DNA of 64,000 nucleotides from Agelas oroides (Eukaryota; Porifera; Demospongiae; Agelasida; Agelasidae). Below are positions 21,872 through 34,899 of this stretch, piece by piece (within the stretch, counting starts at the first letter, position 1; every line of letters begins with the position of its first letter). The stretch lies in assembly GCA_949130485.1 (NCBI GenBank), contig OX422193.1, positions 5,686,871 to 5,750,870 on the forward strand. Reading direction: 5' to 3'. Made by a program: the position numbers and the translations under genes. The notes under the pieces are model-generated. The model saw only the letters and a program-made list of their open reading frames with translations. It had not been told where the DNA came from and did no database searches.

Positions 21872-24800
21872 GTAGAATCCAGTAGAGCTAAGTAGAATAA
21901 TGGTACAGTGTAGTAGAACAAGGAAGAGCCATAGTAGAGTGCAGTAGAGTCAAGTAGAGCCACGTAGAGACATAGAAGTGTTTAGTAGAATCCAGTAGAG
22001 CTAGGTAGAGCAATGGTAAGGTGTAGTAGAGTCCAGTAGAGCTAAGTAGAGCAACGGTAGAGTGTAGTAGAGCCAAGTAGAGACATGGTTGAGTGTAGTA
22101 GAGTCAAGTACAGCCAAGTGGAGTTAATGTAGGGTGCAGTATAGTGTCCAGTAGAGTCATGGTAGAGTGCAGTAGAATAAAGTAGAGCGAAGGAGAGCCA
22201 TAGTAGAGAGTAGTATAGTCCAGTAGAGCTAAGTAGAGTAATGGTAGAGTGTAGTAGAGCCAAGTAGAGCCATGGTAGTGTGCAGTACAGTCAAGTAGAG
22301 CCTAGTAGAGCCATGGTAGTGAGTAGTAGAGTCCAGTAGAGCTAACTAGAGCAATGGTAGAGTGTAGAAGAGTCAACTAGGGTCAAGCAGAGCCATGGTA
22401 GACAGTAGTAGAGTCCAGTAGAGCTAAGTAGAGTAATGGTAGAGTGTAGTAGAGCCAAGTAGAGACATGGTAGGGTGCACTAGTGTCATGTAGAGACAAG
22501 GAGAGCCATGGTAGAGCGTAGTAGAGTCCAGTAGAGCTAAGTTGAGTAATGGTAGAGTGTAGTAGAACCAGGAAGAGCCAGGGTAAAGTGCAGTAGAGTC
22601 AAGTCGAGCCACGTATAGCCATAGAAGTGTTTAGCAGAATCCAATAGAGCTAGGTAGAGTAATGGTATGGTGTAGTAGAATCAAGTTGAGCTAAGTAGAG
22701 TAATGGTACAGTGTAGTATTTGACAAGTAGAGCCATGATAGAGAGTTGTAGAGTCCAGTAGAACTAACTAGAGCAATGGTAGAGTGTAGAAGGCTCAACT
22801 AGAGTCAAGTAGAGCCAAGGTAGACAGTAGTAGAATCCAGCAGAGATAAGTAGAGTAATGGTAGAATGTAGTAGAGACAAGTAGAGCTATGGTAGAGAGT
22901 AGTAGAGTCCAGTAGAGCTAAGTAGAGTAACGGTAGAGTGTAGTAGGCCCAGGAAGAGCCATGGTAGTGTGCAGTAGAGCCATGCAGATCCATAGAAGTG
23001 TTTAGTAAAATCAAGTAGAGCTAGGCAGAGCAATGGTAAGGTGTAGTAGAGTCCAGTAGAGGCATGGTAGAGTGTAGTAGAGTCATGTAGAGCTAAGTAG
23101 AGCAATGGTAGAGAGTAGTAGAGTCCAGTAGAGCTAAGTAGAGTAATGGTAGAGTGTAGTACAACCATGAAGAGCCATGGTATAGTGGAGTAGAGTCAAG
23201 TAGAGCCACATAGAGTCATAGAAGTGTTTAGTAGAATCCAGTAGAGCTAGGTAGAGCAATGGGAAGGTGTCGTAGAGCCCAGTAGAGCTGAGTAGAGCAA
23301 TGGTAGAGTGTAGTAGAGCCAAGTAGAGACATGGTAGAGTGTAGTAGAGTCTTTTACAGGCAAGTAGAGCAATGGTAGAGTGCAGTAGTGTCAAGTAGAG
23401 CTAATTAGAGCAATGGTATAGAGTGTAGTAGTACCAAGTAGAGCCACTGTAGAGTGTAGTACAGTCCAGTAGAGCTAAGTAGAGCAATGGTAGTGTGGAG
23501 TAGAGTCAAGTAGAGCTAAGTAGAGCAATGGTAGAGTGTAGTAGAGCCACGTTGACCCATGGTAGGGGGCACTAGTGTCATGTAGAGACAAGTAGACCAA
23601 AGGTAGAGAGTAGTAGAGTCCAGTAGAGCTAAGTAGAGTATTGGTAGAGTGTAGTAGAGCCATGAAGAGCCATGGTAGAGTGGAGTGGAGTCAAGTAGAC
23701 CCACGTAGAGCCGTAGAAGTGTTTAGTAGAATCTAGTAGAGCTAGGTAGAGCAATGGTAAGGTGTAGTAGAGTCCAGTAGAGCTAAGTAGAGCAATGGCA
23801 GAGTGTAGTAGAACCAGGAAGAGCCATGGTAGAGTGCAGTAGAGTCAAGTAGTGCCACGTAGAGCCATAGAAGTGTTTAGTAGAATCCAGTAAAGCTAGG
23901 TAGAGCAATGGTAAGTTGTAGTAGAGTCCAGTAGAGCTACGTAGAGCAACGGTAGAGTGTAGTAGAGCCAAGTAGAGACATGGTTGAGTGTAGTAGAGTC
24001 AAGTACAGCCAAGTGGAGCCAATGTAGGGTGCAGTATAGTGTCCAGTGGAGTCATGGTAGAGTGCAGTAGAATAAAGTACAGCGAAGGAGAGCCATAGTA
24101 GAGGGTAGTATAGTCTGGTAGAGCTAAGTAGAGTAATGGTAGAGTGTAGTAGAGCCAAGTAGAGCCATGGTAGTGTGCAGTAGAGTCAAGTAGAGCCAAG
24201 TAGAGCCATGGTAGAGAGTAGTAGAGTCCAGTAGAGCTAACTAGAGCAATGGTAGAGTGTAGAAGAGTCAAGTAGGGTCAAGTACAGCCATGGTAGACAG
24301 TAGTAGAGTGCAGTAGAGCTAAGTAGAGTGATGGTAGAGTGTAGTAGAGCCAAGTAGAGACATGGTAGGGGGCACTAGTGTCATGTAGAGACAAGTAGAG
24401 CCATGGTAGAGAGTAGTAGAGTCCAGTAGAGCTAATTAGAGCAATGGTAGAGTGTAGTACAGCCATGTTGACCCATGGTAGGGGGCACTAGTGTCATGTA
24501 GAGACAAGTAGACCCATGGTAGAGTGTAGTAGAGTCCAGTAGAGCTAAGTAGAGTATTGGTAGAGTGTAGTAGAGCCATGAAGAGCCATGTTAGAGTGTA
24601 GTAGAGTCAAGTAGAGCCACGTAGAGCCATAGAAGTGTTTAGTAGAATTTAGTAGAGCTAGGTAGAGCAATGGAAAGGTGTAGTAGAGTCCAGTAGAGCT
24701 AAGTAGAGCAATGGAAGAGTGTAGTAGAGCCATGTACAGACATGGTAGGTGGTACTAGTGTCATGTACAGACAAGTAGAGCAATGGTAGAAAGTAGTAGA

Positions 24801-25269
24801 GTCCAGTAGAGCTAAGTAGAGTATTGGTAGAGTGTAGCAGAACCAGGAAGAGCCATGGTAGAGTGCAGTAGAGTCAAGTAGTGCCACGTAGAGCCATAGA
24901 AGTGTTTAGTACAATCCAGTAGAGCTAGGTAGAGCAATGGTAAGGTGTAGTAGAGTCCAGTAGAGCTAAGTAGTGCAACGGTAGAGTGTAGTAGAGCCAA
25001 GTAGAGACATGGTTGAGTGTAGTAGAGTCAAGTGCAGCCAAGTGGAGCCAATGTAGGGTGCAGTATAGTGTCCAGTAGAGTCATGGTAGAGTGCAGTAGA
25101 GTAAAGTAGAGCGAAGGAGAGCCGTAGTACAGGGTAGTATAGTCCAGTAGAGCTAAGTAGAGTAATGGTAGAGTGTAGTAGAGCCAAGTAGAGCCATGGT
25201 AGTGTGCAGTAGAGTCAAGTAGAGCCAAGTAGAGCCATGGTAGAGAGTAGTAGAGTCCAGTAGAGCTAA
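21872..25269 (+). repeat. CACTAGTG-box satellite array after the SINE
   Basis: The array continues in the phase expected from paralogous targets at 15.37 and 16.92 kb, including their rare variant AGTAGAATAATGG. The 113-bp and 154-bp cassettes continue. About 22.4-22.6 kb resembles the 15.9/17.5-kb copies, and about 23.1-23.7 kb matches 18.0-18.6 kb at a 5108-bp offset. No gene is seen. Confidence 0.92.
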
Positions 25270-26111
25270 CTAGAGCAATGGTAGAGTGTAGAAGAGTCAA
25301 CTAGGGTCAAGTAGAGCCATGGTAGACAGTAGTAGAGTGCAGTAGAGCTAAGTAGAGTAATGGTAGAGTGTAGTAGAGCCAAGTAGAGACATGGTAGGGG
25401 GCACTAGTGTCATATAGAGACAAGTAGAGCCATGGTAGAGAGTAGTAGAGTCCTGTAGAGCTAAGTAGAGTAATGATAGAGTGTAGTAGAACCAGGAAGA
25501 GCCATGGTAGAGTGCATTAGAGTCAAGTAGAGCCACGTATAGCCATAGAAGTGTTTGGCAGAATCCAATAGAGCTAGGTAGAGTAATGGTAAGGTGTAGT
25601 AGAATCAAGTTGAGCTAAGTAGAGTAATGGTACAGTGTAGTAGAGACAAGTAGAGCCTTGGTAGAGAGTAGTAGAGTCCAGTAGAGCTAACTAGAGCAAT
25701 GGTAGAGTGTAGAAGAGTCAACTAGGGTCAAGTAGAGCCATGGTAGACAGTAGTAGAGTGCAGTAGAGCTAAGTAGAGTAATGGTAGAGTGTAGTAGAGC
25801 CAAGTAGAGACATGGTAGGGGGCACTAGTGTCATATAGAGACAAGTAGAGCCATGATAGAGAGTAGTAGAGTCCTGTAGAGCTAAGTAGAGTAATGATAG
25901 AGTGTAGTAGAACCAGGAAGAGCCATGGTAGAGTGCATTAGAGTCAAGTAGAGCCACGTATAGCCATAGAAGTGTTTGGCAGAATCCAATAGAGCTAGGT
26001 AGAGTAATGGTAAGGTGTAGTAGAATCAAGTTGAGCTAAGTAGAGTAATGGTACAGTGTAGTAGAGACAAGTAGAGCCTTGGTAGAGAGTAGTAGAGTCC
26101 AGTAGAGCTAA
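25270..26111 (+). repeat. Tandem duplication of a 421-bp unit
   Basis: Two adjacent copies with a 421-bp offset, sharing the rare variants GTGTTTGGCAG, TAATGATAGAG, CATATAGAGAC and GAGCCTTGG. The length equals one 113-bp cassette plus two 154-bp cassettes, so the duplication is a whole number of cassettes. One difference is visible: CCATGG in copy 1 (25,430s) against CCATGA in copy 2 (25,850s). Boundaries are approximate. Confidence 0.88.
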
Positions 26112-28479
26112 CTAGAGCAATGGTAGAGTGTAGAAGAGTCAACTAGGGTCAAGTAGAGCCAAGGTAGACAGTAGTAGAGTCCAGCAGAGATAAGTAGAGT
26201 AATGGTAGAGTGTAGTAGAGACAAGTAGAGCTATGGTAGAGAGTAGTAGAGTCCAGTAGAGCTAAGTAGAGTAACGGTAGAGTGTAGTAGAACCAGGAAG
26301 AGCCATGGTAGTGTGCAGTAGAGTCAAGTAGAGCCATGCAGATCCATAGAAGTGTTTAGTAGAATCAAGTAGAGCTAGGTAGAGCAATGGTATGGTGTAG
26401 TAGAGTCCAGTAGTGGCATGGTAGAGTGTAGTAGAGTCATGTAGAGCTAAGTAGAGCAATGGTAGAGAGTAGTATAGAGTCCAGTAGAGCTAAGTAGAGT
26501 AACGGTAGAGTGTAGTAGAACCAGGAAGAGCCAAGGTAGAGTGCAGTAGAGTCAAGTAGAGCTACGTAGAGCCATAGAAGTGTTTAATAGAATCCCGTAG
26601 AACTAGGTAGAGGAATGGTAAGGTGTAGTAGAGTCCAGTAGAGCTAAGTTGAGCAACGGTAGAGTGTAGTAGAGCCGAGTAGAGACATGGTAGACTGTAG
26701 TAGAGTCAAGTACAGCCAAGTAGAGCCAATGTAGGGTACAGTATAGTGTCCAGTAGAGTCATGGTAGAGTGCAGTAGAATAAAGTAGAGCGAAGGAGACC
26801 CATAGTAGAGAGTAGTATAGTCCAGTAGAGCTAAGTAGGATAATGGTAGAGTGTAGTAGAGCCAAGTAGAGCCATGGTAGTGTGCAGTAGAGTCAAGTAT
26901 AGAGCCAAGTAGAACCATGGTAAAGAGTAGTAGAGTCCAGTAGAGCTAACTAGAGCAATGGTAGAGTGTAGAAGAGTCAAGTAGAGCCACGTAGAGCCAT
27001 AGAAGTGTTTAGCAGAATCCAGTAGAGCTAGGTAGAGTAATGGTAAGGTGTAGTAGAGTCCAGTAGAGCTAACTAGAGCAATGGTAGAGTGTAGTAGAGC
27101 AAAGTAAAGCCATGGTAGGGGGCACTAGTGTCATGTAGAGACAAGTAGACCCATGGTAGAGAGTAGTAGAGTCCAGTAGAGCTAAGTAGAGTAATGGTAG
27201 AGCCAAGGAGAGACATGGTAGAGTGTAGTAGAGTCTTGTAGAGCCAAGTAGAGCAATGGTAGGGTGTAGTAGAGTCAAGTAGAGTCAAGTAGAGCCAAGT
27301 AGAGCCATGGTAGCCAGTAGTGGAGTCCAGTACAGCTAAGTAGAGTAATGGTAGAGTGTAGTAGAGCCAAGTAGAGAAATGGTACGGGGCACTAGTGTCA
27401 TGTAGAGACAAGCAGAGCTATGGTAGAGAGTAATAGAGTCCAGTACTGCTAAGTAGAGTAATGGTAGAGTGTAGAAGAACCATGAAGAGCCATGGTAGAG
27501 TGCAGTAGAGTCCAGTAGAGCCACGTAGAGCCATAGAAGTGTTTAGTAGAATCTAGTAGAGCTAGGTAGAGCAATGGTAAGGTGTAGTAGAGTCCAGTGG
27601 AGCTAAGTAGAGCAATGGTAGAGTGCAGTAGAGCCAAGCAGAGACATGGTAGGGGGCACTAGTGTCATGTAGAGACAAGTAGAGCAATGGTAGAATGTAG
27701 TAGAGTCAAGTAGAGCTAAGTAGAGTATTGGTAGCGTGTAGTAGAACCAGGAAGAGCCATGGTAGAGTGCTGTAGAGTCAAGTAGAGCCACGTAGAGCCA
27801 TAGAAGTGTTTAGTAGAATCCAGTAGAGCTAGGTATAGAGCAATGGTAAGGTGTAGTAGAGTCCAGTAGAGCTAAGTAGAGCAACGGTAGAGTGTAGTAG
27901 AGCCAAGAAGAGACATGGTAGAGTGTAGTAGAGTCAAGTACAACCAAGTGGAGCCAATGTAGGGTGCAGTATAGTGTCCAGTAGAGTCATGGTAGAGAGC
28001 AGTAGAATAAAGCAGAGCGAAGGAGAACCATAGTAGGGAGTTGTATAGTCCAGTAGAGCTAAGTAGAGAAATGGTAGAGTGTAGTAGAGCCAAGTAGAGC
28101 CATGGTAGTGTGCAGTAGAGTCAAGTAGAGCCAAGTAGAGCCATGGTAGAGAGTAGTAGAGTCCAGTAGAGCTAACTAGAGCAATGGTAGAGTGTAGAAG
28201 AGTCAACTAGGGTCATGTAGAGCCATGGTAGACAGTAGTAGAGTCCAGTAGAGCTAAGTAGATTAATGGTAGAGTGTAGTAGAGCCAAGTAGAGACATGG
28301 TAGGGGGCACTAGTGTCATGTAGAGACAAGTAGAGCCATGGTAGAGAGTAGTAGAGTCCAGTAGAGCTAAGTAGAGTAATGGTAGAGTATAGTAGAACCA
28401 GGAAGAGCCATGGTAGAGTGCAGTAGAATCAAGTAGAGCCACGTAGAGCAATAGAAGTGTTTAGCAGAATCCAGTAGAG
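26112..28479 (+). repeat. CACTAGTG-box satellite array
   Basis: Ordinary box-bearing cassettes with both markers. About 27.87-28.2 kb resembles the 12.36 and 13.01-kb blocks, sharing the CAAGAAGAGACATGG and GCAGAGCGAAGGAGAACC variants. One block near 27,190-27,230 is shortened (ATGGTAGAGCCAAGGAGAG), joining two cassettes. No gene is seen. Confidence 0.92.
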
Positions 28480-31400
28480 CTAGGTAGAGTAATGGTAAGG
28501 TGTAGTAGAGTCCAGTTGACCTAAGTAGAGTATTGGTACAGTGTAGTAGAGAGAAGTAGAGCCACATTAGAGAGTAGTAGAGTCCAGTAGAGCTAAGTAG
28601 AGCAATGGAACAGTGAAGTGGAGCCAATGTAGGGTGCAGTATAGTGTCCAGTAGAGCCATGGTAGAGAATAGTAGAGTCTAGTAGAGTTAAGTAGAGCAA
28701 TGGTAGAGTGTAGAAGAGTCAACTAGGATCAAGTAGAACCATGGTAGACAGTAGTAGAATCCAGTAGAGGTAAGTAGAGAAGTGGTAGAGTGTAGTAGAG
28801 CCAGGAACAGCCATGGTAGAGTCAAGTAGAGCCACATAGAGCCATAGAAGTGTTTAGCAGAATCCAGTAGAGCTAGGTAGAGTAATGGTAAGGTGTAGTA
28901 GAGTCCTGTAGAGCTAAGTAGAGCAATGGTAGAGTGTAGTAGAGCCAAGTAGAGACATTTTAGGGGGCACTAGTGTCAAGTAGAGACAAGTAGAGCCATG
29001 GTTGAGAGTAGTAGAGTCCAGTAGAGCTAAGTAGAGTAATGGTAGAGTGTAGTAGAACCAGGAAGAGCCATGGTAGTGTGAAGTAGAGTCAAGTAGAGCC
29101 ATGTAGATCCATCGAAGTGTTTAGTAGAATCCAGTAGAGCTAGGTAGAGCAATGGTAAGGTGTAGTAGAGTCCAGTAGAGACATGGTAGAGGGTAGTAGA
29201 GTCATGAAGAGCTCAGTAGAGCAATGGTAGAGTGTAGTAGAGCCAAGTAGAGACATTCTAGAGTGTAGTAGAGTCTTGTAGAGGCAAGTAGAGCAATGGT
29301 ATAGTGTAGTAGAGTCAAGTAGAGCTAAGTAGAGCAACGGTAGAGTGTAGTAGAGCCAAGAAGAGATATGGTAGACTTTAGAAGAGTCAAGTACAACCAA
29401 GTGGAGCCTATGTAGGGTGCAGTATAGTGTCCAGTAGAGTCATGGTAGAGAGCAGTAGAATAAAGCACAGCGAAGGAGAACCATAGTAGAGAGTTGTATA
29501 GTCCAGTAGAGCTAAGTAGAGAAATGGTAGAGTGTAGTTGAGCCAAGTAGAGCCATGGTAGTGTGCTGTAGAGTCAAGTAGAGCCAAGTAGAGCCATGGT
29601 AGAGAGTAGTAGAGTCAAGTAGAGCTAACTAGAGCAATGGTAGAGTGTAGAAGAGTCAACTAGGGTCAAGTAGAGCCATGGTAGACAGTAGTAGAGTGCA
29701 GTAGAGCTAAGTAGAGTAATGGTAGAGTGTAGTAGAGCCAAGTAGAGACATGGTAGGGGGCACTAGTGTCATGTAGAGACAAGTAGAGCCATGGTAGAGA
29801 GTAGTAGAGTCCAGTAGAGCTAAGTAGAGTAATGGTAGAGTGTAGTAGAACCAGGAAGAGCCATGGTAGAGTGCAGTAGAGTCAAGTAGAGCCACGTAGA
29901 GCCATAGAAGTGTTTAGCAGAATCCAGTAGAGCTAGGTAGAGTAATGGTAAGGTGTAAGTAGAGTAATGGTACATTGTAGTAGAGAGAAGTAGAGCCATG
30001 TTAGCGAGTAGTAGAGTCCAGTAGAGCTAAGTAGAGCAATGGAAGAGTGACGTGGAGCCAATGTAGGGTGCAGTATAGTGTCCAGTAGAGCCATGGTAGA
30101 GAGTAGTAGAGTCTAGTAGAGCTAAGTAGAGCAATAGTAGAGTGTAGAAGAGTCAACTAGGATCAAGTAGAGCCATGGTAGACAGTAGTAGAATCCAGTA
30201 GAGGTAAGTAGAGAAGTGGTAGAGTGTAGTAGAGCCAGGAACAGCCATGGTAGAGTCAAGTAGAGCCACATAGAGCCATAGAAGTGTTTAGCAGGATCCA
30301 GTAGAGCTAGGTAGAGTAATGGTAAGGTGTAGTAGAGTCCAGTTGACCTAAGTAGAGTATTGGTACAGTGTAGTAGAGAGAAGTAGAGCCACATTAGAGA
30401 GTAGTAGAGTCCAGTAGAGCTAAGTAGAGCAATGGAACAGTGAAGTGGAGCCAATGTAGGGTGCAGTATAGTGTCCAGTAGAGCCATGGTAGAGAATAGT
30501 AGAGTCTAGTAGAGTTAAGTAGAGCAATGGTAGAGTGTAGAAGAGTCAACTAGGATCAAGTAGAACCATGGTAGACAGTAGTAGAATCCAGTAGAGGTAA
30601 GTAGAGAAGTGGTAGAGTGTAGTAGAGCCAGGAACAGCCATGGTAGAGTCAAGTAGAGCCCCATAGAGCCATAGAAGTGTTTAGCAGAATCCAGTAGAGC
30701 TAGGTAGAGTAATGGTAAGGTGTAGTAGAGTCCTGTAGAGCTAAGTAGAGCAATGGTAGAGTGTAGTAGAGCCAAGTAGAGACATTTTAGGGGGCACTAG
30801 TGTCAAGTAGAGACAAGTAGAGCCATGGTTGAGAGTAGTAGAGTCCAGTAGAGCTAAGTAGAGTAATGGTAGAGTGTAGTAGAACCAGGAAGAGCCATGG
30901 TAGTGTGCAGTAGAGTCAAGTAGAGCCATGTAGATCCATCGAAGTGTTTAGTAGAATCCAGTAGAGCTAGGTAGAGCAATGGTAAGGTGTAGTAGAGTCC
31001 AGTAGAGACATGGTAGAGGGTAGTAGAGTCATGAAGAGCTCAGTAGAGCAATGGTAGAGTGTAGTAGAGCCAAGTAGAGACATTCTAGAGTGTAGTAGAG
31101 TCTTGTAGAGGCAAGTAGAGCAATGGTATAGTGTAGTAGAGTCAAGTAGAGCTAAGTAGAGCAACGGTAGAGTGTAGTAGAGCCAAGAAGAGATATGGTA
31201 GACTTTAGAAGAGTCAAGTACAACCAAGTGGAGCCTATGTAGGGTGCAGTATAGTGTCCAGTAGAGTCATGGTAGAGAGCAGTAGAATAAAGCACAGCGA
31301 AGGAGAACCATAGTAGAGAGTTGTATAGTCCAGTAGAGCTAAGTAGAGAAATGGTAGAGTGTAGTTGAGCCAAGTAGAGCCATGGTAGTGTGCAGTAGAG

Positions 31401-32150
31401 TCAAGTAGAGCCAAGTAGAGCCATGGTAGAGAGTAGTAGAGTCAAGTAGAGCTAACTAGAGCAATGGTAGAGTGTAGAAGAGTCAACTAGGGTCAAGTAG
31501 AGCCATGGTAGACAGTAGTAGAGTGCAGTAGAGCTAAGTAGAGTAATGGTAGAGTGTAGTAGAGCCAAGTAGAGACATGGTAGGGGGCACTAGTGTCATG
31601 TAGAGACAAGTAGAGCCATGGTAGAGAGTAGTAGAGTCCAGTAGAGCTAAGTAGAGTAATGGTAGAGTGTAGTAGAACCAGGAAGAGCCATGGTAGAGTG
31701 CAGTAGAGTCAAGTAGAGCCACGTAGAGCCATAGAAGTGTTTAGCAGAATCCAGTAGAGCTAGGTAGAGTAATGGTAAGGTGTAAGTAGAGTAATGGTAC
31801 ATTGTAGTAGAGAGAAGTAGAGCCATGTTAGCGAGTAGTAGAGTCCAGTAGAGCTAAGTAGAGCAATGGAAGAGTGACGTGGAGCCAATGTAGGGTGCAG
31901 TATAGTGTCCAGTAGAGCCATGGTAGAGAGTAGTAGAGTCTAGTAGAGCTAAGTAGAGCAATAGTAGAGTGTAGAAGAGTCAACTAGGATCAAGTAGAGC
32001 CATGGTAGACAGTAGTAGAATCCAGTAGAGGTAAGTAGAGAAGTGGTAGAGTGTAGCAGAGCCAGGAACAGCCATGGTAGAGTCAAGTAGAGCCACATAG
32101 AGCCATAGAAGTGTTTAGCAGAATCCAGTAGAGCTAGGTAGAGTAATGGT
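28480..32150 (+). repeat. Tandem duplication of a 1827-bp unit
   Basis: Copy 1 covers about 28,480-30,306 and copy 2 about 30,307-32,133, matching at a constant 1827-bp offset across many blocks. Private variants in both include GACATTTTAGGGGGCACTAG, GCACAGCGAAGG, CATTCTAGAG and GGTGTAAGTAGAG. Differences are few, for example GTGCTGTAGAG (29,565 region) against GTGCAGTAGAG (31,392 region). This is a recent unequal exchange. Confidence 0.9.
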
Positions 32151-34899
32151 AAGGTGTAGTAGAGTCCTGTAGAGCTAAGTAGAGCAATGGTAGAGTGTAG
32201 TAGAGCCAAGTAGAGACATGTTAGGGGGCACTAGTGTCATGTAGAGACAAGTAGAGCCATGGTAGAGAGTAGTAGAGTCCAGTAGAGCTAAGTAGAGTAA
32301 TGGTAGAGTGTAGTAGAACCAGGAAGAGCCATGGTAGTGTGCAGTAGAGTGAAGTAGAGCCATGTAGATCCATCGAAGTGTTTAGTAGAATCCAGTAGAG
32401 CTAGGTAGAGCAATGGTAAGGTGTAGTAGAGTCCAGTAGAGACATGGTAGAGTGTAGTGCAGTCATGAAGAGCTGAGTAGAGCAATTGTAGAGTGTAGTA
32501 GAGCCAAGTAGAGACATTCTAGAGTGAAGTAGAGTCTTGTAGAGGCAAGTAGAGCAATGGTAGAGTGTAGTAGAGTCAAGTAGAGCTAAGTAGAGCAATG
32601 GTAGAGTGTAGTAGTGCCAAGTAGAGCCACTGTAGAGTGTAGTACAGTCCAGTAGAGCTAAGTAGAGCAATGGTAGAGTGGAGTAGAGTCAAGTAGACCT
32701 AAGTAGAGCAATAGTAGAGTGTAGTAGAGCCAAGTAGACCTATGGTAGGGGGCACTAGTGTCTTGTAGAGACAAGTAGAGCCATGGTAGAGAGTAGTAGA
32801 GTCCAGTAGAGCTAAGTAGAGTAATGGTAGAGTCAAGTAGAGCCACGTAGAGCCATAGAAGTGTTTAGTAGAATCCAGTAGAACTAGGTAGACCAATGGT
32901 AAGGTGTAGTAGAGTCCAGTACAGCTAAGTAGAGCAATGGTAGAGTGTAGTAGAGCCAAGTAGAGACATGGTAGAGTGTAGTAGAGTCTTGTAGAGCCAA
33001 GTAGAGCAATGGTAGGGTGTAGTAGAGTCAGGTAGAGCCAAGTAGAGCCATGGTAGAGTGTAGTAGAGTGAAGTAGAGCCAAGTAGAGCCATGGTAGACA
33101 GTAGTAGAGTCCAGTAGAGCTAAGTAGAGTAATGGTAGAGTGTAGTAGAGCCAAGTAGAGACATTATACGGGGCACTAGTGTCATGTAGAGAGAAGTAGA
33201 GCTATGGTAGAGAGTAATAGAGTCCAGTACAGCTAAGTAGAGTAATGATAGAGTGTAGTAGAACCATGAAGAGCCATGGTAGAGTGCAGTAGAGTCAAGT
33301 AGAGCCACGTAGAGCCATAGAAGTGTTTAGTAGAGTCTAGTAGAGCTAGGTAGAGCAATGGTAAGGTGTAGTAGAGTCCAGTAGATCTAAGTCGAGCAAA
33401 TGTAGAGTGTAGTAGAGCCAAGTACAGACATGTTAGGGGACACTAGTGTCATGTAGAGACAAGTAGAGCAATGGTAGTGAGTAGTAGAGTCCAGTAGAGC
33501 TAAGTAGAATAATGGTAGAGTTTAGTAGAACCAGGAAGAGCCATGGTAGAGTGCAGTAGAGTCAAGTAGAGCCACGTAGAGCCATAGAAGTGTTTAGTAG
33601 AGCAATGGTAATGTGTTGTAGAGCTAGTGTATTAGAGCTAAGTAGAGCAATGGTAGAGTGCAGTAGAGTCAAGTAGAGCCACGTAGTGGCATAGAAGTGT
33701 TTAGTAGAATCCAGTAGAGCTAGGTAGAGCAATGGTAATGTGTACTAGAGTCAAGTAGAGCTAAGTAGAGCAACGGTAGAGTGTAGTAGAGCCAAGTTGA
33801 GACATGGTAGAGTGTACTAGAGTCAAGTACAGCCAATTGGAGCCATTGTAGGGTGCAGTATAGTGTCCACTAGAGTCATGGTAGAGTGCAGTAGAATAAA
33901 GTAGAGCGAAGGAGAGCCATAGTAGAAAGTAGTATAGTCCAGTAGAGCTAAGTAGAGTAATGGTAGAGTGTAGTAGAGCTAAGTAGAGCCATGGTTGTGT
34001 GCAGTAGAGTCAAGTAGAGCCAAGTAGAGCCATGGTAGAGAGTAGTAGAGTCCAGTAGAGCTAACTAGAGCAGTTGTTGAGTGTAGAAGAGTCAATTAGG
34101 GTCAAGTAGAGCCATGATCGACAGTAGTAGAGTCCAGTAGAGCTAAGTAGAGTAATGGTAGAGTGTAGTAGAGCCAAGTAGAGACATGGTAGGGGGCACT
34201 AGTGTCATGTAGAGACAAGTAGAGCCATGGTAGAGAGTAGTAGAGTCCAGTAGAGCTAAGTAGAGTAATGGTAGAGTGTAGTAGAACCAGGAAGAGCCAT
34301 GGTAGAGGGCAGTAGAGTCAAGTAGAGCCACGTTGAGCCATAGAAGTGTTTAGTAGAGCAATGGTAAGGTGAAGTAGAGTCCAGTAGAGCTAACTAGAGC
34401 AATGGTAGAGTGTAGAAGAGTCAAGTAGCGACATGGTAGGGGGCACTAGTGTCATGTAGAGACGAGTAGAGCCATGGTAGAGAGTAGTAGAGTCCAGTAG
34501 AGCTAAGTAGAGTAATGGTAGAGGGTAGTAGGACCAGGAAGAGACATGGTAGAGTGCAGTAGAGTCAAGTAGAGCCACGTATAGCCATAGAAGTGTTTAG
34601 CAGAATCCAGTAGAGCTAAGTAGAGTAATGGTAGAGTGTAGTAGAGCCAAGTAGAGACATGGTAGGGGGCACTAGTGTCATGTAGAGACAAGTAGAGCCA
34701 AGGTAGAGAGTAGTAGAGTCCAATAGAGCTAAGTAGAGCAATGGTAGAGTGTAGTAGAGCCAAGTAGAGCTACTGTAGAGTGTAGTAAAGTCCAGTAGAG
34801 CTATGTAGAGCAATGGTATAGAGTGGAGTAGAGTCAAGTATAGCCAAGTAGAGCAATGGTAGAGTGTAGTAGAGTCATGAAGAGCTAAGTAGAGCAATG
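32151..34899 (+). repeat. CACTAGTG-box satellite array
   Basis: Regular cassettes related to 14.0-15.4 kb and 20.2-21.4 kb. A local variant near 33,600-33,660 reads GTAATGTGTTGTAGAGCTAG and recurs near 38,540 and 44,575, marking it as part of the ~6-kb unit repeated downstream. Clean 36/41/36-bp cassettes are easy to read at 34,141-34,253. Confidence 0.92.
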
